This document shows, in pieces, positions 1-5,080 of a stretch of 7,187 nt of DNA. The position numbers and the translations under genes are program-made. Under the pieces are notes generated by a model. The model did not search any database. It saw nothing but the letters and a program-made list of their open reading frames with translations, and was not told where the DNA came from. Source of the DNA: Deltaproteobacteria bacterium. GTDB taxonomy: Bacteria; Desulfobacterota; DSM-4660; Desulfatiglandales; Desulfatiglandaceae. Where the stretch lies: positions 1 to 7,187 of the forward strand of contig JAFDJF010000111.1 of the NCBI GenBank assembly GCA_019307645.1, given 5' to 3'. Positions within the stretch are counted from its first letter, which is position 1; each line of letters opens with the position of its first letter.

Positions 1-1
1 C

Positions 2-256
2 CCCGCATGGTTCAGACCGGGCAGCGACCGGATCCGATACCTTGTCCAACTGGCCAGGGATTTCAATGTATCAGGAGTTATTTGGTATCAACTGATGTAT
101 CGGGAATCCTATAAGATAGAGTCCTATTATTTTCCGGAAATATTGAAAAAAGAAACCGGCCTGTCCATGCTAGCCCTGGAATCCGATTACGACCCGTCAG
201 AAACAGGCCAACTGCGCACCAGGATCGAAACATATATTGAAACCCTCAGGAGGTAA
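2..256 (+). CDS. 2-hydroxyacyl-CoA dehydratase / benzoyl-CoA reductase subunit, C-terminal part (BcrC/BzdN/HgdA-like), 5' truncated by the window
   Basis: This reading frame is open from the window edge to a TAA at 254 and gives 84 C-terminal residues. They match the end of the HGD-D fold (2-hydroxyglutaryl-CoA dehydratase D-component family): a 'vsGVIWYQLMY' strand, then 'KKETGLSMLALESDYDP', then a final 'GQLRTRIETYIETL' helix. The next gene ends the same way ('DGVIYNYQFSC', 'EKETGLPTLLLEMDYYD', 'SMRTRLEAFAEML'), so the two are homologous subunits of one heteromeric enzyme, as in HadB/HadC or BcrC/BcrB. Each subunit in this family carries an iron-sulfur cluster. At the position where the partner has Cys409, this protein has Arg (codon 101-103). 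Its TAA lies just 4 bases before the GTG of the next gene, which implies one transcript and coupled translation. The start and the N-terminal cysteines are outside the window. Family assignment is firm; dehydratase versus reductase is open. Confidence 0.8.
   Translation, partial: PAWFRPGSDRIRYLVQLARDFNVSGVIWYQLMYRESYKIESYYFPEILKKETGLSMLALESDYDPSETGQLRTRIETYIETLRR
248..254 (+). promoter_or_regulatory. Shine-Dalgarno site that fixes the GTG start at 261
   Basis: A near-perfect AGGAGGT lies 6 bases before GTG 261 and overlaps the last codons and stop of the upstream gene. It supports GTG 261 rather than the in-frame TTG at 237, which lies upstream of this site and inside the previous gene. Confidence 0.8.
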
Positions 257-260
257 CAAG

Positions 261-1664
261 GTGGCCACCGATTACAAAGAACTTCTCATGCTTTGCGCCT
301 TTAGCGAAGATGAACTCATCAAAGAGAGCGCAAGGATTGATAAAGCATTCCAGAAACTGGAGCTTGGTCCTGAGGACATGGACAGAGCGGTTGAGCGCGT
401 GAAGCAGAATTTCGATATTGAACTGATGGGTGTGAGGAAAGCGCTGGGCATATGGCTCAAAGAGCTTTTCGATGCGGTTCTTGCAAGGGATGAAGGTAAA
501 AAACTCATATACTTTGGATACCCGCCGTTCCAATACACGGGAATGGCCATAAAAGCCGCCTCCGAGTCAAGAGATGATATTTATGTAGGCTGTCCTGAAA
601 TTGTGTTGTGCCAGACCATCGGCCAGATTTTTGATAAACTGACACCTCTTCTGGAGGCAGGGGAAGAGGGCGGACTGGTGCCGGGACACGCCATGTGCGC
701 ATTGCTGCAGATCAAGAAGGGCGCCCTTGACAAGGGGTTCATTCCGGTTCCTGACATGTCTATCGCAACCAGTTACTTCTGCGACATGGGACCCAAGGCG
801 GATGAGCTCATCCAGTACAAATACGGGTGTCCTGTCAAATTTATCGACAGCTGTATGGATTCCGCGTGGGGAGAATATCCCGATCATGATCCGGCAAGGG
901 TTCGGTACCTGGGCGCCCAGGTCAATGAACTATTTGGAAGTCTTAAGGAGATGTTTGGCCTTGAAATCAATGAGGACACTTGGCAGGGCGCAAAAGTCCT
1001 GGCCGCGCAGCTTTATAAAGCCATCAATCAGCTCACCCGGCATGTGCCAGCCGACCCGGTCCCGCTTCGAGCAGCCGATTTAGAACTGGTTTTTAATATC
1101 CCCATGGCCTGCACGGGAAAGGCCTTCGAAGAGGGGCCCGAAGCGGTGGGAATATTGGCTGAAGAAGTGGGAAAAAGGGTTGAAAAAGGATTTGGGGTTG
1201 TTGAAAAAGGGGCTCCCAGAGTCATGCTGTTTTTGCAAAGCCTTTCAGACCCGACCTTTACCCGTACCATCGAAGATGCGGGCATGGCAATTCCGGTGGT
1301 ATCGACCCTGCTGCCGCCCAAGCGGGCTCCTGAACCGAGCCCCTATAACACGGTTGGAGAAAGGCGTGCTGAGCAGGCCATGTACGGGGGTGCCTATCAT
1401 AGCGGTTATGGCTACATCAAAAGAATAGAAGACGGTCTGGAATTTTGTGATGTGGATGGCGTAATTTACAATTACCAATTCAGCTGCCGCCCGCTGGTAT
1501 GTAACAGTAAACTGGTCAAACTTCACATTGAAAAGGAAACAGGGCTGCCGACGCTTCTTCTGGAGATGGATTATTATGATAACCGGAATTATTCGGCCGC
1601 CTCAATGCGTACAAGGCTGGAAGCGTTTGCTGAAATGCTCTGGGCAAGAAAGACGGCCGCGTAA
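261..1664 (+). CDS. 2-hydroxyacyl-CoA dehydratase / class I benzoyl-CoA reductase subunit, BcrB/BzdO-like
   Basis: This 467-residue protein belongs to the HGD-D family. Enzymes of this kind hold [4Fe-4S] clusters in two homologous subunits and use one electron from an ATP-driven activase, either to eliminate water from (R)-2-hydroxyacyl-CoA or to reduce an aromatic ring. Visible features are an N-terminal helical region (about 1-80), a first Rossmann-like half with 'KLIYFGYPPFQYTG' (81-94), and a cysteine-rich stretch: Cys111, Cys117, Cys146 ('PGHAMCAL'), Cys174 ('ATSYFCDMGPKADEL'), Cys190 and Cys198. The second half ends with 'DVDGVIYNYQFSCRPLV' (Cys409). Cys146, Cys174 and Cys409 are my candidates for the cluster ligands; this is inferred from position and conservation, not from an alignment. 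The length fits BcrB/BzdO (roughly 430-460) better than BcrC-type subunits (roughly 380). The start is GTG 261, set by a strong SD. The activase follows after 14 bases, so the three genes form one module. Substrate unknown. Confidence 0.85.
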   Translation: MATDYKELLMLCAFSEDELIKESARIDKAFQKLELGPEDMDRAVERVKQNFDIELMGVRKALGIWLKELFDAVLARDEGKKLIYFGYPPFQYTGMAIKAASESRDDIYVGCPEIVLCQTIGQIFDKLTPLLEAGEEGGLVPGHAMCALLQIKKGALDKGFIPVPDMSIATSYFCDMGPKADELIQYKYGCPVKFIDSCMDSAWGEYPDHDPARVRYLGAQVNELFGSLKEMFGLEINEDTWQGAKVLAAQLYKAINQLTRHVPADPVPLRAADLELVFNIPMACTGKAFEEGPEAVGILAEEVGKRVEKGFGVVEKGAPRVMLFLQSLSDPTFTRTIEDAGMAIPVVSTLLPPKRAPEPSPYNTVGERRAEQAMYGGAYHSGYGYIKRIEDGLEFCDVDGVIYNYQFSCRPLVCNSKLVKLHIEKETGLPTLLLEMDYYDNRNYSAASMRTRLEAFAEMLWARKTAA

Positions 1665-1678
1665 GACAGGGACCAAAC

Positions 1679-2473
1679 ATGACAACAGAATCTTTTTTTG
1701 TGGCTGGTGTGGATATTGGGGCTGCAACCGCCAAATCGGTCATCCTCAACGAGAATGAGATAATCGCCTCTTATGTCATGCCGACCGGTCATAGCGTCGA
1801 AAAGGCTGCGGAAGCTGTGATGCAAAAAAGCCTGGAGAAAAAAAACCTCTCCATGACCCGCATTCGCCATGTCATTTCAACCGGCTACGGTCGCAGGGCG
1901 GTCCCCTTTGCCGATGATGCGGTGACGGAAATTTCGTGCCATGCAAAAGGCGTCCATGCACTCATAGCCGGGGCACGAACGGTCATTGACGTGGGCGGGC
2001 AGGACAGTAAAGTCATAGAAATAGACGACAACGGCAGCATAGGTAATTTTGTCATGAATGACAAATGCGCCGCAGGCACCGGACGATTCCTCGAGGTGAT
2101 GGCCAAAGTCCTGAACACAGATATTGAAGATATAGGCACCATTTCTCTCCAGGGGCATGAGCCGTGTCAGATCAGCAATACGTGCACCGTGTTTGCCGAG
2201 TCCGAAATGGTCACCCTCAGGGCGGAAGGGAAAAGCAGGGAAAATCTATTTTCAGGGATTCATGCTGCCATGGCCCATAGAATCGCTATTATGGGCCATT
2301 CGGTCGGATTCAGAAAACAGATTGTCTTCACAGGCGGCGTGGCAAAGAACGTGGGGATGAAGAAGGCCTTGGAGGACAAGATCGGGATGAAAATCATTGT
2401 CCCTGAAGAGCCGCAAATCGTAGGTGCTCTAGGAGCGGCCATCCTCGCAAGAAACCGCATCAAAATCCAATAA
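1679..2473 (+). CDS. ATP-dependent activase (initiator of electron transfer) of the BadF/BcrA/HgdC family
   Basis: This 264-residue protein is an ASKHA-fold ATPase whose dimer binds one [4Fe-4S] cluster between the subunits and drives an electron into the dehydratase/reductase on ATP hydrolysis. Phosphate-1 motif 'GVDIGAATAKSVI' is at 10-22, 'STGYGRR' at 67-73, and phosphate-2 motif 'VIDVGGQDSKVI' at 102-113. Cluster motif 'NDKCAAGTGRFLE' gives Cys130, and 'CQISNTCTVFAESEM' gives Cys169. The 39-residue spacing of Cys130 and Cys169 equals that of Cys127 and Cys166 in Acidaminococcus HgdC. The adenosine motif is 'FTGGVAKNVG', and the end 'PQIVGALGAAILA' is typical. Length fits HgdC-type activators (about 260), being shorter than BcrA. 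It starts at ATG 1679 with AGGGA at 1668-1672, 14 bases after the large-subunit gene. A second ATPase subunit, usual in bcr/bzd operons, does not follow, so a homodimer is expected. Confidence 0.93.
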   Translation: MTTESFFVAGVDIGAATAKSVILNENEIIASYVMPTGHSVEKAAEAVMQKSLEKKNLSMTRIRHVISTGYGRRAVPFADDAVTEISCHAKGVHALIAGARTVIDVGGQDSKVIEIDDNGSIGNFVMNDKCAAGTGRFLEVMAKVLNTDIEDIGTISLQGHEPCQISNTCTVFAESEMVTLRAEGKSRENLFSGIHAAMAHRIAIMGHSVGFRKQIVFTGGVAKNVGMKKALEDKIGMKIIVPEEPQIVGALGAAILARNRIKIQ

Positions 2474-2538
2474 TCAGATCCGCCTCCTTTACCTGATATT
2501 TTTCCAATAACCTGAATACTCAAAACAAGGGGGATGCG

Positions 2539-2885
2539 ATGGATAAAGAAAATTTGGAAAAAAGGATTCAGGGTATTGAGAACCGTGAGGCGATAAAGGA
2601 ATTGTTTGCGATGTCCTGCCAGTTGCCTTGCCCAGCATGCGTCATTTGATCCACAATGAAATCATTGAACTTAATGGTGAGCGGGCCAAAGGAAGTGCGT
2701 ATTTTGAGTTTACCGGTGTCAACAATGAAAAAAGTTTCGTTGGGGGTAGATATTACGAACATGATTTTGTGAAAGTGAATGGCAAATGGAAATTCAAGAA
2801 ACTCAAAGCGGTGATCCATTATATGGTTCCCCTAGCTGAAGGATGGGCCAGCGGGGCCGGATTTTCCGGTATCAAAAGCCTGTAG
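2539..2885 (+). pseudogene. SnoaL/NTF2-like (BaiE-type) gene, broken by an internal deletion and frameshift
   Basis: Two frames together spell one damaged SnoaL-like protein. The first runs from ATG 2539 (preceded by AAGGGGGA at 2527-2534) to TGA 2647-2649 and begins 'MDKENLEKRIQGIENREAIKELFAMSC', the usual first helix of this family. The second is open from 2589, ends at TAG 2883-2885, and holds the rest of the domain: 'LPSMRHLIHNEIIELNGERAKG' (split: RHLIHNEIIEL, then NGERAKGSAYFEF), 'GGRYYEHDFVKVNGKWKFKKLK' and a 'MVPLAEGWA' tail. Together they make about 113 residues, whereas family members are about 150-160. About 40-50 residues are missing between the first helix and the 'RHLIHN' strand, and the join falls at roughly 2611-2635 with a change of frame. 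The missing part normally contains the conserved Tyr/Asp pair of the active cavity, so the product should be inactive. Intact relatives include BaiE (bile-acid 7-alpha-dehydratase), scytalone dehydratase and ketosteroid isomerase. An assembly error in the read data would look the same. Confidence 0.75.
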
Positions 2886-2931
2886 GCTAGTGCTGCCACT
2901 TTTTAAAATGTCCTCGGGCTTTTCAGACAAC

Positions 2932-2936
2932 GGGAG
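2932..2936 (+). promoter_or_regulatory. Shine-Dalgarno site that fixes the ATG start at 2944
   Basis: GGGAG lies 7 bases before ATG 2944. The frame is open further up to a GTG at 2890, but that start has no comparable SD and would add 18 residues with no match to the family. The iron-sulfur motif begins 12 residues after ATG 2944, as usual for cytoplasmic members. Confidence 0.7.
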
Positions 2937-2943
2937 ATTAATT

Positions 2944-5010
2944 ATGGGAAACCTGGATAAAAAGATAGTGAAGACCTATTGTGGCATGTGCCCCTGGTCA
3001 TGCGGCATAAAGGTCCATGTTGAGAAGGGAACTGTGGTAAAGGTGGAGGGTGATCCCGACCACCCATACAATAAGGGCAGGTTGTGCCCAAAGGCCTTTG
3101 GGGCCGTAGAACTGGTGAACCATCCGGATCGTATCCGACATCCGTTGAAAAAAGAGAACGGGGCCTTGAAACGGATCTCGTGGAACGAGGCCCTGGATAC
3201 GATCAGTGACAAGTTAATCAAGATAAAGCAGAAATACGGTGCTCGATCCGCTGCCTTAATTCCCGGATGCCTTCTACTGGAAGGGATATCCATCGGTCCG
3301 GCGCGAAGGTTTTGGGATATTTACGGATCTGCGAATTGTTTTACGGTCGAGAGCATGTGCTTCCGCGCCAGGTTGATAGCGCAGCTTGTCACGTTCGGAA
3401 ATCTTTTCTCCCACAATCCCCTGGGGTCACGATGTATTGTTCTGTGGGGAACCAACCCACACGCATCGAATCCCATGGCAGTGCCTCGCATAAAGGAAGC
3501 CGTGAAAAAGGGCGCCAGATTGATTGTGATTGATCCACGAAAAATAAAATTTGCCGAAACAGCAGACGTTTATGCACAACCAAGACCCGGAACCGACTGC
3601 GCACTGGGGCTGGCAATGCTCAACGTCATTATTTTCGAGGGACTTTATGATAAAAACTTTGTGGAAAAATGGACCGTCGGATTTGACAGGCTTAAAGCGC
3701 ATGTAAGAAATTTCCCACCAGAGGAAATGGCGAAAATCACGATGGTCCCTGCAGAGGCCATCAGAGAACTTGCGCGCCTCTATGCCACTGCCGGACCGGC
3801 CACGATTATTCAGGGGGGCAACACGCTAGACCAAAATGCCGCAGGTTTCCAGACCGAACGCGCCATAGCCATCTTGGCGGCTGTCACAGGAAATATTGAT
3901 GTGGCAGGCGGGCAGATAACAGCGAATATCCCGCCGATGAATGAGATCAGACTGCCTGAAATGCTGAAAGAAAGACCGCTTGGTGTAGACCGATACCCTG
4001 TGTTTCATGATGCCATGCCCATTACCATGGGGGAAGGACAATCCATGGCACTGCACGATGCCTTGTTGACCGGTCAACCATACCCTATAAAGGGTTTGAT
4101 TGTATCTGCGTCCAATATTCTGCTGACATGGCCCAATTCAAACAAACTGAAGAATGCGCTGGGTAAATTGGAGTTTATGGTGGTAATGGATCAGTTTATG
4201 ACTGAAACGGCAAAGATGGCAGACATTGTGCTCCCGGCCGCCACCTTTCTCGAAGGAGATGAGTTAAGTGTGGTTTACTGGGTCAGTTACGGTGAACAAT
4301 ATTTCTCACTCCGAAATAAGGTGGTAGAAGTGGATGAATGCTGGCCTGACTGGAAATTCTGGTTTGAACTGGCCAGGAAAATGGGATACGGCGAGTACTT
4401 TCCCTGGAAAGATATGGCTGAGATGATTGAATATCTTCTGGAGCCTGCCGGGATATCTTTTAAAGGCCTTACGGAAAAACCCAATGTTGTCCCGTTTGGG
4501 GTACGGGAGTATAAAAAATATGAAAAAGGCGATTTCTTCATGACGCCTTCAAAGAAAGTGGAACTCTACTCCCAGACCCTCAAAGATTTGGGATATGATC
4601 CCCTGCCCGTTCATCTGGAACCCCTTGAGAGCCCATCAATTTCACCTGAACTTTCAAGAACTTATCCGCTAATACTAACCACGGGCGCACGGTTGCTGGC
4701 ATTTCACCAGTCCAAATATCGGAACCTGCCCTCGCTTGCCCGAATTAGCCCCGAACCTTTCGCAGAGATCCACCCTGAAACTGCCCGCAAATACGATGTT
4801 GAAAATGACGAAATGATTGTTGTGGAAACAAGGAGAGGAAGCATCGCGATCAAAATCAGAACCACACCAAATATCCTTCCCCAGGTGGTCAGCATCCCCC
4901 ACGGTTGGCAAGACGCCAATGTGAACCTCTTGACCGATGAGATGCCTGCAGACCCGGTGACGGGATATCCAGGCCTGAAATCAGGCCTGTGCAGCATACG
5001 CAAAAAATAA
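2944..5010 (+). CDS. Molybdenum/tungsten bis-pterin enzyme of the DMSO reductase superfamily (acetylene hydratase/PhsA-like), catalytic subunit
   Basis: This is a complete 688-residue member of the DMSO reductase superfamily. The N-terminal [4Fe-4S] motif is C-x2-C-x3-C-x27-C at Cys13, Cys16, Cys20 and Cys48, followed by Lys50, where family members have a Lys/Arg in the electron path. 'RISWNEALDTISDKL' opens the pterin-binding core. Cys139 in 'VESMCFRARL' sits where the metal ligand is found and equals Cys141 of acetylene hydratase by position. Other landmarks are 'GARLIVIDPRK' with 'ETADVYAQPRPGTDCAL', 'TGNIDVAGGQ', and 'MADIVLPAATFLEGDE'. The C-terminal dinucleotide-binding domain runs from about 574 ('YPLILTTGARL') to 'PHGWQDANVNLLTDE'. 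No twin-arginine signal or membrane segment is seen, so it should be cytoplasmic. No electron-transfer or membrane-anchor subunit gene is adjacent. The catalytic Asp13 of acetylene hydratase aligns with Pro17, so true acetylene hydration is unlikely. Superfamily is certain; substrate and choice of Mo or W are unknown. Confidence 0.93.
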   Translation: MGNLDKKIVKTYCGMCPWSCGIKVHVEKGTVVKVEGDPDHPYNKGRLCPKAFGAVELVNHPDRIRHPLKKENGALKRISWNEALDTISDKLIKIKQKYGARSAALIPGCLLLEGISIGPARRFWDIYGSANCFTVESMCFRARLIAQLVTFGNLFSHNPLGSRCIVLWGTNPHASNPMAVPRIKEAVKKGARLIVIDPRKIKFAETADVYAQPRPGTDCALGLAMLNVIIFEGLYDKNFVEKWTVGFDRLKAHVRNFPPEEMAKITMVPAEAIRELARLYATAGPATIIQGGNTLDQNAAGFQTERAIAILAAVTGNIDVAGGQITANIPPMNEIRLPEMLKERPLGVDRYPVFHDAMPITMGEGQSMALHDALLTGQPYPIKGLIVSASNILLTWPNSNKLKNALGKLEFMVVMDQFMTETAKMADIVLPAATFLEGDELSVVYWVSYGEQYFSLRNKVVEVDECWPDWKFWFELARKMGYGEYFPWKDMAEMIEYLLEPAGISFKGLTEKPNVVPFGVREYKKYEKGDFFMTPSKKVELYSQTLKDLGYDPLPVHLEPLESPSISPELSRTYPLILTTGARLLAFHQSKYRNLPSLARISPEPFAEIHPETARKYDVENDEMIVVETRRGSIAIKIRTTPNILPQVVSIPHGWQDANVNLLTDEMPADPVTGYPGLKSGLCSIRKK

Positions 5011-5014
5011 AAGG

Positions 5015-5080
5015 ATGAAACCAATGCAGGATTTGTTCAAGGAAGGATTCTATCCGTATGGATTACTCAAAGCTTTTTGA
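5015..5080 (+). other. 21-codon open frame overlapping the start of the OYE gene, probably not a real gene
   Basis: ATG 5015 (or ATG 5024) opens a short frame, 'MKPMQDLFKEGFYPYG' and onward, that ends at TGA 5078-5080, 23 bases inside the next coding region. It starts 5 bases after the stop of the Mo/W gene. A ribosome leaving this frame would terminate close after ATG 5058, so it could couple translation. No homologue is recognised, and the frame may simply be chance or a relic of an older N-terminus. Confidence 0.2.

Noticed and set aside
237..260. TTG 237 as start of the BcrB-like gene
   Set aside because: It lies upstream of the strong AGGAGGT at 248-254 and inside the end of the previous gene; GTG 261 has ideal spacing.
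2478..2510. Possible terminator hairpin after the activase gene (ATCAG ... CTGAT followed by ATTTTT)
   Set aside because: The stem is only 5 pairs, mostly weak, with a loop of about 15 bases. This is too poor to call.
2890..2943. GTG 2890 as start of the Mo/W gene
   Set aside because: There is no SD before it, the added residues look like untranslated sequence, and ATG 2944 has GGGAG 7 bases upstream.
2944..5010. Acetylene hydratase as a firm functional name
   Set aside because: The metal-ligand Cys fits, but the catalytic Asp of acetylene hydratase is replaced by Pro17, so only superfamily-level naming is supported.
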